64,000 nucleotides of DNA from a virus. Below, in pieces: positions 46,406 to 53,910 of the stretch (the first letter of the stretch is position 1; each line of letters begins with the position of its first letter). The notes below the pieces were generated by a model. It searched no databases. It saw only the letters and a program-made list of their open reading frames with translations, and had not been told where the DNA came from. Made by a program: the position numbers and the translations under genes. Location of the stretch: IMG/VR virus record IMGVR_UViG_3300041964_000076, positions 1-64,000 of that record, one strand, 5' to 3'.

Positions 46406-46717
46406 AGGCACTGCACAGAAAGCCTGCGATCAGCATGAGGGCGATCGGGATGGCTAGCTGTGGGACTACAGGCACTAGCAGCCGTAGGACGCTAATCAGG
46501 GTGGCAGAGCCGAGGATGTAGGACAGCACTTGTAGATTCAATTCGGCTAGCGTGGCAGGGAGTGCTAGGTCTTGCAGCCACTCCCATTTTGTCTCGGTCG
46601 CCTGGTTAATCCGGTTGGTGTCAAGCTTGATGGCTTCAGGCTTTAGCCCTGTATTGACGACGATATTAGGGCTCGCCTGGGGCTTGCGTCTGCACTTGCT
46701 GCTTGCTCACTCATCAT
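46383..46717 (-). CDS. Membrane protein, one frameshift
   Basis: From ATG 46717 (MMSEQAASADASP) a shift near 46670 leads to NTGLKPEAIKLDTNRINQAT, ETKWEWLQDLALPATLAELN, then VLSYILGSATLISVLRLLVP and IPIALMLIAGFLCSAYAA, ending at 46383. Two hydrophobic segments. Start overlaps the stop of the preceding small membrane gene (ATGATGAGTGA). Confidence 0.5.
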
Positions 46718-46899
46718 TGCCCTCCTCGGTGGGTTCTAAACTTGCCCACCAATGGCAACCACCAAACATAACGAGCGTGAAGACGGTCGGGACAAATGCG
46801 CCTGTAGCGATGCTGACACCACAGAAGATTAAGTTGATCCAGCCAAGCCCTTGGAGGGTAGGGCTGTCAATTCTGATGTATAGGGTACGTCGGAGGCAT
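46707..46899 (-). CDS. Small membrane protein
   Basis: A reading from ATG 46899 with an early one-base shift gives TLYIRIDSPTLQGLGWINLI and FCGVSIATGAFVPTVFTLVM, ending ASLEPTEEGNDE at 46707. Two adjacent hydrophobic helices. It overlaps the 3' end of the 262-residue gene in another frame; either reading may be extended by the indel. Low certainty. Confidence 0.35.
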
Positions 46900-47629
46900 G
46901 GTTGTTACGGGGGCTAGAAATGGCTGAATTGATGTAAAGGCTAAGGAAGAAGACAGGGACGGCAATACAAGTGAAGAGCAAGCCAATGCTGACGCGCTCC
47001 CAGGTCTGGCGCGAGATAGTGGGTAAGCTCCGCCCCTCGCTCGTTTGCACGGTGTAGTTAATCGTGCCTTGGTTGATAATCACGGAGCCACCTACACGCT
47101 TCGGCATACCTACCCGCAGTCCTTGAAAGCCCAGCAAATTAGGGTTAAACGGCTGATCTACCCGCGCCAACTCGCCGCCGCTGTTATCGTCAACGTGCCA
47201 GTCAGAAGCCTGGAGTGGGGAGGCTTTCGGCTCCAATCGTTGCAACTCACCACCATCATCGACTCGCGCCATCCGGTAGGTAGTGTCAACGGGGGTAACT
47301 GCTTGAGGTTGAGCAATGACGATCGCGCCAGCGTCAGCATTGTCAGCGCGGTGAGAGCTGACCAAACGGGCAAACTCCAAGGCTTTCGGGGTGTTGAGCT
47401 TTTGAGCGATCGCCTGAATGCCTGACTGGGTGTAGCAAATGCGCTTTGAGTTGTTCTGGGCTGGGTCGCGATACTCTAGCCAATCTTGCCCCTGCTGGAG
47501 ATTGGAGCGAAAGCCCTTCATTTTGTCGCCAGAGGTGCCTAAGCCAAGAGCGGCATAGGTTTGAGCGAGAAGCCAGGGGTATCCTTTAGCGGTGAAAGCT
47601 TGCTTGAGGGGGTGTTGCGTTGCGTTCAT
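46829..47629 (-). CDS. Membrane-anchored DNA-binding-like protein
   Basis: 266 residues from ATG 47629 (MNATQHPLKQAFTAKGYPWL). The N-terminal 80 residues look like a small nucleic-acid-binding domain (GFRSNLQQGQDWLEYRD, CYTQSGIQAIAQKL). A proline-rich middle part follows, and one transmembrane segment near the end (SIGLLFTCIAVPVFFLSLYI). Such domain-plus-anchor organisation may tether DNA to the membrane. It is located between the HTH gene and the run of membrane proteins. Confidence 0.5.
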   Translation of the reverse strand: MNATQHPLKQAFTAKGYPWLLAQTYAALGLGTSGDKMKGFRSNLQQGQDWLEYRDPAQNNSKRICYTQSGIQAIAQKLNTPKALEFARLVSSHRADNADAGAIVIAQPQAVTPVDTTYRMARVDDGGELQRLEPKASPLQASDWHVDDNSGGELARVDQPFNPNLLGFQGLRVGMPKRVGGSVIINQGTINYTVQTSEGRSLPTISRQTWERVSIGLLFTCIAVPVFFLSLYINSAISSPRNNHASDVPYTSELTALPSKGLAGST

Positions 47630-47692
47630 GGTGACAGCGGGGGTAGAGGGTGGAAAGGAGGAGTGCGATCGCCCCTCCAACAACGAGGAGGA

Positions 47693-48225
47693 TTAGGACT
47701 TTCCCAGGTCTTGCAATGCCGCTAAGGACTGCTGCAAGGCATCGGTTTCGCTGGTCTGAGCAGTGTCAATCATGTGAGTCTGCTGCTGATAGAGCCGCTT
47801 TTCGAGATGCAATTCGGCTGCTTTACGGGCGATCTTCTCCTTCGCCTGTCGCGTCTGATTAAGCTTGGCTTCGCGCCGCTGGATGTCTTGCTGCATGGCG
47901 CTTGTGACCATATCTGCCGCTTCAAAAATTGATTAGCAAGCGTCAGTGGATCTTCAAGCTGGATTGACTCATCCGATCGCAAGCTGTCGAGCGAAAAGGT
48001 TTGCGGCAGTTGGGGGTTGCCCATCACGATCTGATGGTTGCCTACTTCCACCGTGATTTCAGGGGTTTCGACGGTTGGCTCCAGGTCAAACTCATGCAGC
48101 AAAGTATTGAGATCGACGGGCGTGAGTCCGTCTGTCGTCTCAAGATTTAGTTCCTGGCAGCGGCGATAGACGGTGGACTTAGGAAGATTGTGGTCTTTGC
48201 AAAACTTGGTGAGGGATGTCTTCAT
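47693..48225 (-). CDS. HTH DNA-binding protein with coiled-coil tail, one frameshift
   Basis: From ATG 48225: MKTSLTKFCKDHNLPKSTVY and RRCQELNLETTDGLTP form an HTH; residues about 50-100 are a linker (EITVEVGNHQIVMGNPQLPQ). After a shift near 47925 a coiled coil follows (QDIQRREAKLNQTRQAKEKI ... LHLEKRLYQQQT) to 47693. First gene of the leftward operon and directly downstream of the TGGAAC/GTTCCA array, which is its likely binding site (autoregulation or centromere-like function). About 178 residues. Confidence 0.6.
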
Positions 48226-48248
48226 GATGGTTTTGGTGAAAGGCTTGC

Positions 48249-48345
48249 TGGAACTGGGTTGGAACGAACTGGAACGGGTTGGAACACGATTCTCTCGTTC
48301 CACGTTGAGGGAAGTCAGTTCCCATCGCGTTCCAAGGGTGTTCCA
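48249..48345. repeat. TGGAAC x4 / GTTCC(A/C) x4 inverted array with ~10.5-bp periodicity
   Basis: TGGAAC at 48249, 48260, 48270 and 48280; the inverse GTTCCA at 48297, 48329 and 48340 and GTTCCC at 48318. The arms face each other around about 48291 and all spacings are near 10.5 bp or a multiple (11, 10, 10; 21, 11, 11), so the sites lie on one face of the helix. Iteron- or parS-like structure upstream of the HTH gene. Confidence 0.8.
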
Positions 48346-48374
48346 CGCATGAGATCAAGCTAGCACATATAACC

Positions 48375-48461
48375 CCATATATCACCCCCTATCTACACTT
48401 AATTTGCTTGATTGTGCTTAAGATGGCAGTGACGAGCCGGATAATATAGGGGGATATATGG
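48375..48461. promoter_or_regulatory. Large imperfect inverted repeat in the divergent promoter region
   Basis: CCATATATCACCCCCTAT (48375-48392) is the inverse of ATAGGGGGATATATGG (48446-48461), except for a 2-base insertion. The right arm runs into the ATG of the rightward RHH-like gene at 48458. Good candidate operator for that gene's product. The region 48346-48457 must hold promoters for both directions. Confidence 0.5.
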
Positions 48462-48711
48462 CAGGAGAATCCAACGTGGTAGCTAAACCCGTAAAGAAGT
48501 TGATTGAAACCAGGGTCGGGACTGCTGATGATGACGCAGCTCGTAAACTGGCAGAAAGAAAGGGATTGCGATCGCTGATGTTTACAGCCAAGCAATCGAA
48601 CGTGGTTTGCCAATCCTGATCGAAGAAGACAACAAGCTGAATTGGTGGCACGCATCATCAGCCAAGGCTGAGATCAGGAACTTGCTAGACTCCTTGCCCG
48701 AAGAAAGCTAG
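48458..48711 (+). CDS. RHH-like small regulator, one frameshift
   Basis: About 84 residues from ATG 48458 (MAGESNVVAKPVKKLIETRV). After a shift near 48565 it continues KGIAIADVYSQAIERGLPIL ... AKAEIRNLLDSLPEES to 48711. The strand (IETRVG) followed by two helices (DAARKLAERKG, IADVYSQAIERG) is ribbon-helix-helix-like. Divergent from the HTH operon; ends 57 bp before a hairpin terminator. Confidence 0.55.
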
Positions 48712-48768
48712 CGGCGGCGATCGCACAGCTTGAAGCCCTTAAAACCTCTTAACGGGTTCACATAGCAA

Positions 48769-48802
48769 AACCCCGGCGATCGCGCCATAAATTGCCGGGG
48801 TT
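48769..48802 (+). terminator. Hairpin terminator after the RHH-like gene
   Basis: AACCCCGGC (48769-48777) pairs with GCCGGGGTT (48794-48802), 9-bp stem; the loop contains CGATCGCG. The T-run after it is interrupted, so termination may be partial or bidirectional. Confidence 0.6.
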
Positions 48803-48896
48803 CCCTTATTCATTTTTCTCCGCACTGATTAGAATGGCAAAAAACGTGGAGGCTTGACCGATGCAGCAAATGTACTGGAAAAGACAGTCCGATAAC

Positions 48897-49050
48897 TCAC
48901 TCATCCTCTACGCCCAGACAGATCGCGGCTGGCAACCGTGCCCACAGCAAGGACGATCGCGCTCTCATACTGCCGTTGACCACATAGCCCACGCGATCGC
49001 CCTTGCTGATGCCGATCGCTTCAGCGGGTAGCGCTTTAAGGGTTGTCATG
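48897..49050 (-). CDS. Small protein with SH3-like start
   Basis: 50 residues from ATG 49050 (MTTLKALPAEAIGISKGDRV plus GYVVNGS). The SKGDRVGYVV strand recalls the SKGDRVILRC of the 50072-50407 gene, a KOW/SH3-like pattern. Overlaps the upstream gene's end by 15 bp. A rightward frame of similar size (ATG 48861) covers the same DNA and cannot be wholly excluded. Confidence 0.4.
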
Positions 49051-49277
49051 TCTTGCCTTCTTTCTACTTTTATCAGCCTCAAGTCTTGCCTCAAACTCAG
49101 CGTAATCAGATCGTGCCAGCGTTTTGAGCGCTACCAACCCATCGATCGCGGCTTGCAGGGCTATTGCCACATCTTTCACTTCATGCGGGGAGTAGCGCCA
49201 GGTGCGAGATCGAGTTGAGATTGCAAGCGATCGACTAACTTTTCTTGGCTTTTAATTTTGTCTTCTATCGTGATCAT
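49036..49277 (-). CDS. Small coiled-coil protein, one frameshift
   Basis: From ATG 49277 (MITIEDKIKSQEKLVDRLQS) a shift near 49185 leads to HEVKDVAIALQAAIDGLVAL and KTLARSDYAEFEARLEADKS, ending at 49036. About 79 residues, helical. ATGA overlap with the upstream gene. Confidence 0.5.
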
Positions 49278-49864
49278 GGCTTCACCAACACAGCGCGAGT
49301 GTAATCAGTCTCACAAAGTTTCATGCCAGCATTGGCAGCGTAAAAAGCATCAATTGCCTGCTGCAACGCTTCAACACCTTTCATCTCAGAACAATTCTCT
49401 TCCCCTACTTGCTCATACCAGTGCTCTGTAAAAGCATCAGTAGTCAGCTTTTCAGGCTCAACCAGATTCACGCACCAAAGATAAAGGGATGGTTCAACCT
49501 CGTTGTCTTCGCACTCTTCTAAATAGTCTTCGATTTCGTGGTAAATCTTCTCGCCATCAGACTCGATCACCGCTTCGCAGTCTTTTGGATCAACGATCGC
49601 TGCCTTTTCAAACCTTTCTCGCTCGTATTTAGCCCAAGCTTCTTCGTCTCTCTCCCACGTCTTGCTTTCAAGCTCCGATAACAAGACTTGAAACTTGACC
49701 ACAGAAGAAGCAGCCGTAACATCGCTGGCGACAGCGATCGTCGCCATCTCACCATCAAGACTAAGCACTTTGGCATCCAATCCCGCCTTGTACGGCAACT
49801 CAGGGCGGACTTTTACCCACCACGTCACCCATTCATCAGTTTTGATTTCTGCGCGTTTTCTCAT
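49274..49864 (-). CDS. Hypothetical early-region protein
   Basis: 196 residues from ATG 49864 (MRKRAEIKTDEWVTWWVKVR). A beta-rich first part (KVLSLDGEMATIAVASDVT), an acidic helical middle part (EEAWAKYERERFEKAAI), then HEIEDYLEECEDNEVEPSLY. No family was recognised. Overlaps the neighbouring gene at its start by 4 bases. Longer start in track frame would overlap the next gene entirely and was rejected. Confidence 0.5.
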   Translation of the reverse strand: MRKRAEIKTDEWVTWWVKVRPELPYKAGLDAKVLSLDGEMATIAVASDVTAASSVVKFQVLLSELESKTWERDEEAWAKYERERFEKAAIVDPKDCEAVIESDGEKIYHEIEDYLEECEDNEVEPSLYLWCVNLVEPEKLTTDAFTEHWYEQVGEENCSEMKGVEALQQAIDAFYAANAGMKLCETDYTRAVLVKP

Positions 49865-50079
49865 GACCTCGAATCCTCCATCGCTTTTTGTCGTGCTGCC
49901 AATGCGTCTAGCTCGATAGTTAGCCGTGAGAGCGTAGACTGCCAGCGATCGTCCTTCATCAACCCATCTAACAGCCCTGCCTTGACAGGCCAGGGTAAAT
50001 CGCCAGAGAGCAACCGCAGACATTCGAGAGCGTGATGGGTGCCGATCGCTTCGGCTGTGGATAGTTGAAGGTTAATCAT
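49861..50079 (-). CDS. Small helical protein
   Basis: 72 residues (MINLQLSTAEAIGTHHALEC ... WQSTLSRLTIELDALAARQK). Helical; the end overlaps the next start (ATGA). No family. In the leftward operon 50645-48897. Confidence 0.45.
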   Translation of the reverse strand: MINLQLSTAEAIGTHHALECLRLLSGDLPWPVKAGLLDGLMKDDRWQSTLSRLTIELDALAARQKAMEDSRS

Positions 50080-50407
50080 AGGTTGCTCCTGCTAGTATTT
50101 GCCCAATATCGTCCAAAGCGTCGTCACTTAGTTTCTCCCACTTCACGGTTTTGAGTTGTGCCAGCAATTGTTGTCGATTCAATGCCGCTTCTAACTCTGG
50201 AGTAGGTTTAAGCATTTGACGATGAGGGGCATAACTTTCTGCGCCTATTTCTCGCCCGTTCGCCTTAAACCGATGCTGACTCTTCAGCGTGATTTGACCT
50301 GTGGGGCTAACGCTTTTAACAGACGTAGCAATTAACGTTGTTGTACCGTACTGCTGGCAACGCAAAATGACGCGATCGCCTTTGCTCCATGTGGTTGTTT
50401 CATTCAT
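50072..50407 (-). CDS. KOW/SH3-like small protein
   Basis: 111 residues from ATG 50407 (MNETTTWSKGDRVILRCQQY). The start is a KOW-type strand with GDRV; GQITLKSQHRFKANGREIGA continues the barrel; the C-terminal helix is LEAALNRQQLLAQLKTVKWE. Nucleic-acid binding is possible. The upstream gene overlaps its start by 8 bp. Confidence 0.5.
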   Translation of the reverse strand: MNETTTWSKGDRVILRCQQYGTTTLIATSVKSVSPTGQITLKSQHRFKANGREIGAESYAPHRQMLKPTPELEAALNRQQLLAQLKTVKWEKLSDDALDDIGQILAGATYD

Positions 50408-50639
50408 CACTAGCATCCTCACTTTTTCCCAACTCTCGCTGCAACTGAGTATCAAAATGCTCATCGATCCAGCGAATAGATCTTTCAATAAACTCGGAAC
50501 GTGTAACCCCACATTTAACCGCTAAAGCGTCTAGCCGTTCTGACGCAGTATCAGTAAGCAAAAACTGCTTAGGCTTTTTAGTTTCTCCATAGGAGCCAGC
50601 TTTGGCGCGGTTGTCTTTAGGCATATCAATTAAATCCAT
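50400..50639 (-). CDS. RHH-type regulator (CopG/plasmid-like)
   Basis: About 79 residues from ATG 50639 (TTG 50645 is the alternative). KPKQFLLTDTASERLDALAV plus KCGVTRSEFIERSIRWIDEH is a strand-helix-helix of the RHH fold. First gene of the leftward early operon; probably autoregulates through the AT-rich dyads just upstream. Confidence 0.6.
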   Translation of the reverse strand: MDLIDMPKDNRAKAGSYGETKKPKQFLLTDTASERLDALAVKCGVTRSEFIERSIRWIDEHFDTQLQRELGKSEDASDE

Positions 50640-50645
50640 AGCCAA

Positions 50646-50764
50646 CCTTTTTAAACTACCCCTTTATCGTACTCCTTCAATATACTGAGGTCAACATATT
50701 GACGTATGGATATGGGGATGACATACTAAAGGTATGACAACACACCTCACGGAGGAGCGCTCAA
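50646..50764. promoter_or_regulatory. Divergent promoter/operator region
   Basis: AT-rich DNA between the RHH gene and the rightward gene at 50765. It contains ATTGACGTATGG (50696-50707) and the dyad CATAC-TAAAG-GTATG (50722-50736) with similar flanks (GATGACATAC, GGTATGACA). GGAGGAGC precedes the rightward ATG. The repeated (G)TATG/CATAC elements are candidate RHH operators. Confidence 0.45.
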
Positions 50765-51016
50765 ATGCATGAACTTTGGACAACTCACAACTGGCAGAAC
50801 GCTACTGAGGAGCAGATTATTGCTGCTCTTTTCAACGCTCCCCCTTTTATTTGTCCTGAAGATATGGGTGCAATCAAGCGGTTCAATCCGCAAGCGATTC
50901 GCAAATATCAAGTGCTGTTTTACCAGGTGAAATTCCGAGTTACGCAAGCAACCCGCTCAAGCGTCGATAAACAGAAAGCGCTGCCCCTCCCGCGAAGAAA
51001 AAGCAGCGCCCTCTAA
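50765..51016 (+). CDS. Hypothetical protein
   Basis: 83 residues (MHELWTTHNWQNATEEQIIA ... KRFNPQAIRKYQVLFYQVKF), preceded by GGAGGAGC (strong ribosome site). Basic C-terminus (LPLPRRKSS). No family was recognised; likely an early regulator or small DNA-binding protein. Confidence 0.45.
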   Translation: MHELWTTHNWQNATEEQIIAALFNAPPFICPEDMGAIKRFNPQAIRKYQVLFYQVKFRVTQATRSSVDKQKALPLPRRKSSAL

Positions 51017-51045
51017 CAAAGTCCCATTACTGGAACCTCACAATC

Positions 51046-51230
51046 ATGTCATTATTCCTCAAGTCACAGCGACCTTTTTAATCAGCGCCAGCATCACTAC
51101 AATCGCCCTGCCTGTTCAAGCGGCAAGCTGCGACGCAAACCATCGAGGTACTGGACGGCTTTGCTATCAGCCACCAGCAGACATTAACGGACCGAAAACG
51201 ACTGGCGGTACTGGTACACGTAACCACTAA
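51046..51230 (+). CDS. Small secreted peptide with two cysteines, one frameshift
   Basis: ATG 51046 then a one-base shift gives leader LKVTATFLISASITTIALPV plus QA, a signal peptide, and a mature part SCDANHRGTGRLCYQPPADI ... TTGGTGTRNH. Two cysteines 11 apart could form a disulfide outside the cell. The GGTGTR end is reminiscent of the GGGTR in the peptide at 42571. No family is certain. Confidence 0.4.
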
Positions 51231-51255
51231 CAATTAACTATCAGGTGTGTTCCCT

Positions 51256-51519
51256 ATGATCACTCAATCCCTAGACCAGATTACGGCTGAAGTTGAAAGG
51301 CTCGAACAGCAGCGCGATCGCCTCATCCGTGAACTTAGCGGTGTCCCCACTGGCACAACCGAGGCTAACGCCGATGATATTGAAGCAGCAACTCGGTCTA
51401 TCCGCAAAGAGCTAATGCAGGTTTGTGCCCGTGTCGCTAAGTTGGGCGATAGCTGCCTAACGCTGCAAAAGCTCATCGCTTATCGGCAAGCAGCGATCGC
51501 GCAAGCCAAAGAGATTTGA
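51256..51519 (+). CDS. Coiled-coil hypothetical protein
   Basis: 87 residues from ATG 51256 (MITQSLDQITAEVERLEQQR ... QVCARVAKLGDSCLTLQKLI). Predicted long helix throughout. No family was recognised. Member of a run of small rightward early genes. Confidence 0.45.
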   Translation: MITQSLDQITAEVERLEQQRDRLIRELSGVPTGTTEANADDIEAATRSIRKELMQVCARVAKLGDSCLTLQKLIAYRQAAIAQAKEI

Positions 51520-51584
51520 AGAGCAAGGCGATCGCCCCTTCTCGCTGAAGCAAGGGGCACTGTAAACCTTTTTTGAGGATGACA

Positions 51585-51833
51585 ATGCACTTAGTAAAGT
51601 CAAACAACAACAACGAGTTAATTCAACCGCCACTTAAGTTTGATGGCGAAGGCTTTGGTGATACTGGCGTTTTTATTGATGGTTCGCTCAGGCATCAAGT
51701 AAAAGCAATGATTCAAGACAAAGGCGTGATTGTCTTTGACTTTCTGGATTATCCAGGAACCCAGACAGTGCTACTAAGTCGGGATAACGCGATCGCTTTG
51801 GCTCAAGAAATACTTAAAACCTATGCGGAGTAA
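51585..51833 (+). CDS. Hypothetical protein
   Basis: 82 residues. The ATG at 51585 has GAGG six bases upstream, better than ATG 51579 or TTG 51573. MHLVKSNNNNELIQPPLKFD ... VFDFLDYPGTQTVLLSRDNA and a C-terminal helix. The FDFLDYPGTQTVLLSRDNAI pattern looks like a small phage protein. Function unknown. Confidence 0.45.
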   Translation: MHLVKSNNNNELIQPPLKFDGEGFGDTGVFIDGSLRHQVKAMIQDKGVIVFDFLDYPGTQTVLLSRDNAIALAQEILKTYAE

Positions 51834-51837
51834 GCCC

Positions 51838-51972
51838 ATGACGATCGCAGAACTAGCCAACAGCTTAAACGATGCCCAGTTGGAAGCGTTGTATAACGCC
51901 TTAAGAACAAGGCAGTCGGCATCAGAGCTTCTGGAGTGCATTGCCCATCTGATCGACCAAAGAGGCGAGTGA
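51838..51972 (+). CDS. 44-residue helical protein
   Basis: MTIAELANSLNDAQLEALYN then ALRTRQSASELLECIAHLID. Too short for most callers; coupled to both sides (starts 4 bp after the previous stop; TGATG with the next gene). Helical. Confidence 0.4.
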   Translation: MTIAELANSLNDAQLEALYNALRTRQSASELLECIAHLIDQRGE

Positions 51973-52142
51973 TGTACTGTGCTCACATCTATCTCAAAGA
52001 TTCGCACCGCTGGACTTATCCAACGATCGCGGCTGCTAACTGGAGTGAAACTCTGAACATTGCAGAGGCGATCGCCCTTTGTCATGGGGCAAACGTCGAT
52101 CGACCAGGCACCGCTGTCTTCTGTTTAGCGGAAATTACTTAG
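51972..52142 (+). CDS. 56-residue protein
   Basis: MYCAHIYLKDSHRWTYPTIA ... EAIALCHGANVDRPGTAVFC. Contains a possible metal-binding pattern (Cys/His). Start overlaps the preceding stop. No family. Confidence 0.4.
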   Translation: MYCAHIYLKDSHRWTYPTIAAANWSETLNIAEAIALCHGANVDRPGTAVFCLAEIT

Positions 52143-52317
52143 GTTTCAAGCGTACTGCTACAAACTTTAAAGACATTGCCCATTCGCTTAAAGTTTTCAG
52201 CAAAATAGCTGAAAAAAGAACTAAATCGCTTTTCTGTGCTTAGAAAGAGATATGTTTCTTTTTTTTCGCGTTGGCATAATGGAAACAGTTTGACTGCCCC
52301 CTTCACAATCTGAAACC

Positions 52318-53007
52318 GTGGACTCAACCGCTCTCGCCAAAGCCAGTGCCAAGCTCACACGACTCAGACAGCTTTTTGCCTTACCTTCAGACTGTCAAAT
52401 CGCTCAAGACCGCATCGGGAAACCTGTCACAATTATCTGTGAGTCCCGTTCAGCTTTTCAAACATTGGGCGATCGACTTGTAGCGCTGGCAGCCGCCGCC
52501 GCCTGCGTTGATGCGCCAGTATTATCAATTATTGATCCGGATCGTCGTGCCCCCCTGACACTGAAACCAAAGCAAATTTTGCATTATTGGGGTGCTGTTA
52601 TGCCAGGGCTAATTTTGCCACGTGGAGCCGATGGGTTGTTGGTGATTACCAGCAAGATCGAACTACAGCGCTTAGTGTTGCTAAGTCCGAACACGAACGT
52701 GATTGAGATGGCAACGGACACAGGACTAGCAGCAGGCGCAAACTGCCACAAAACGAGCGGACTAACGCCAGAAGAATGGATTGGTCGCAAGATGTCAGAG
52801 GACACGCCAAAAGGTGTTCCCACATGGATACCGTCTGAAAAAGTCAAATTTATCGACGCTCTGACACAGCATCCAGATGGGGTAACAGGGTATGAATACC
52901 CTGCTTACAACTATCACGGTGATCCAATCCATCAATGTGTACGCGCTCAGCTTTGTCGACTCTGGGACGGTCGGATTGTGCGAATTGTCGAATCGCTCAA
53001 TACCTAG
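52318..53007 (+). CDS. Hypothetical protein
   Basis: 229 residues from GTG 52318. N-terminal mixed domain (PVTIICESRSAFQTLGDRLV, DAPVLSIIDPDRRAPLTLKP), a middle hydrophobic strand set (GADGLLVITSKIELQRLVLL) and a C-terminal domain (KFIDALTQHPDGVTGYEYPA). No family was recognised. A CATAAT-type -10 (52276-52281, preceded by TTGG) lies upstream. Convergent with the XRE repressor gene, overlapping by 4 bp. Confidence 0.45.
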   Translation: MDSTALAKASAKLTRLRQLFALPSDCQIAQDRIGKPVTIICESRSAFQTLGDRLVALAAAAACVDAPVLSIIDPDRRAPLTLKPKQILHYWGAVMPGLILPRGADGLLVITSKIELQRLVLLSPNTNVIEMATDTGLAAGANCHKTSGLTPEEWIGRKMSEDTPKGVPTWIPSEKVKFIDALTQHPDGVTGYEYPAYNYHGDPIHQCVRAQLCRLWDGRIVRIVESLNT

Positions 53008-53678
53008 TCTTCTTCTTTCTTGCCAGAACCATTGCGTGTTTGTTCTGGCTGTGTTTCAATATTCGGATCGAAACCAAACAGCCGTTGCCACTCGTCATAG
53101 TTAGTGCTGGAGACGCGAGAAGCGATCGCGGTAATAGTCAGCAAATCTGGGTCAATCGGCTGACCGAGCAGCAAAGACGCTAGCTTTTCGGAAGGAATAC
53201 CGATCGTGTGAGCAAAATTATAGACATCGCCTTCTAGATTGAGGCGTTGCATTTCAAGAATAAGTAGACGCGCAATTTCTTTCCAATTCGCTTCAGCCAT
53301 CTTTAGCACCGATAGGGGTTGATCCACTAAGACGACCTCAGGCGAACAGTCAATTTCTATATTTTGCAGCAAAACGATCGCGCTTTTAAGTTTCGCCGCG
53401 ATCGACTTTGGGGGCAGTTCTGCTACCCCCTTAATCTGTTGGCGCAATTCTTCGACAGAACAACCTTCTAGTTCTGCTAGCTTTTCCCACGATGAGACAG
53501 CAATCTCATCAGGATCAACCGCTTTGGGGTTGCCAGGGTCAGCACAATGCTCCCATTTGTGGATTGTGCTGTTTGTCTTTCCAAACAGTAGAGCAAACCC
53601 ATGCTGGCTCAACTGCCTTTGAGTACGGAGTTTGAGCACCAATGCCGCAAACCTTTCTTGCTCTTCTTGCTTAGACAT
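53004..53678 (-). CDS. XRE-family repressor-like protein
   Basis: 224 residues from ATG 53678 (ATG 53684 is the alternative). HTH in the first 55 residues: ALVLKLRTQRQLSQHGFALL ... TNSTIHKWEHCADPGNPKAV. The C-terminal part is a long helical domain (LEGDVYNFAHTIGIPSEKLA, ITAIASRVSSTNYDEW) and an acidic tail. Not a LexA-like peptidase; no Ser/Lys dyad seen. It faces the methyltransferase operon across an operator-rich gap, suggesting it represses it. Confidence 0.65.
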   Translation of the reverse strand: MSKQEEQERFAALVLKLRTQRQLSQHGFALLFGKTNSTIHKWEHCADPGNPKAVDPDEIAVSSWEKLAELEGCSVEELRQQIKGVAELPPKSIAAKLKSAIVLLQNIEIDCSPEVVLVDQPLSVLKMAEANWKEIARLLILEMQRLNLEGDVYNFAHTIGIPSEKLASLLLGQPIDPDLLTITAIASRVSSTNYDEWQRLFGFDPNIETQPEQTRNGSGKKEED

Positions 53679-53755
53679 TGGCAACCTGAATCAACGACTT
53701 GAGTAAGCGCTTTAATCATAGCCGATTGTAAAGCTTGTGACTATACGGTTGATTT

Positions 53756-53832
53756 TCTACTCAAGTTGAGAGATTGTAGATCCAAGTAGTTAATCTAAGT
53801 AATTAACTTGATTACTTGAGTAGTTAGATCCA
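53756..53832. promoter_or_regulatory. Operator cluster between repressor and early operon
   Basis: Repeats with TACTCAAGT, CCAAGTAGTTA, TAAGTAATTAACTTGATTACTTGAG and AGTAGTTAGATCC. The near-palindrome AGTAATTAACTTGATTACT is centred near 53805; AGTAGTTA occurs twice (53788, 53819) and TAGATCC twice. Three or more half-sites of one type indicate repressor binding. Confidence 0.55.
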
Positions 53833-53851
53833 CAAAAACATTCCTCATGTT

Positions 53852-53877
53852 GCCCCTGACTTCTACCAGGGGCTTTT
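53852..53877 (+). terminator. Terminator/attenuator hairpin in the early leader
   Basis: GCCCCTG (53852-53858) pairs with CAGGGGC (53867-53873) around ACTTCTAC, followed by TTTT. Sits between the operator cluster and the first gene at 53911, so readthrough could be controlled (attenuation or antitermination). Confidence 0.6.
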
Positions 53878-53910
53878 CACAAGTCAACTTGTACCCACTC
53901 GTACAAAGCA

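Noticed and set aside
48389-48658. Leftward frames in the RHH-like gene region
   Set aside because: Antisense to the RHH-like gene and its operator; no domain.
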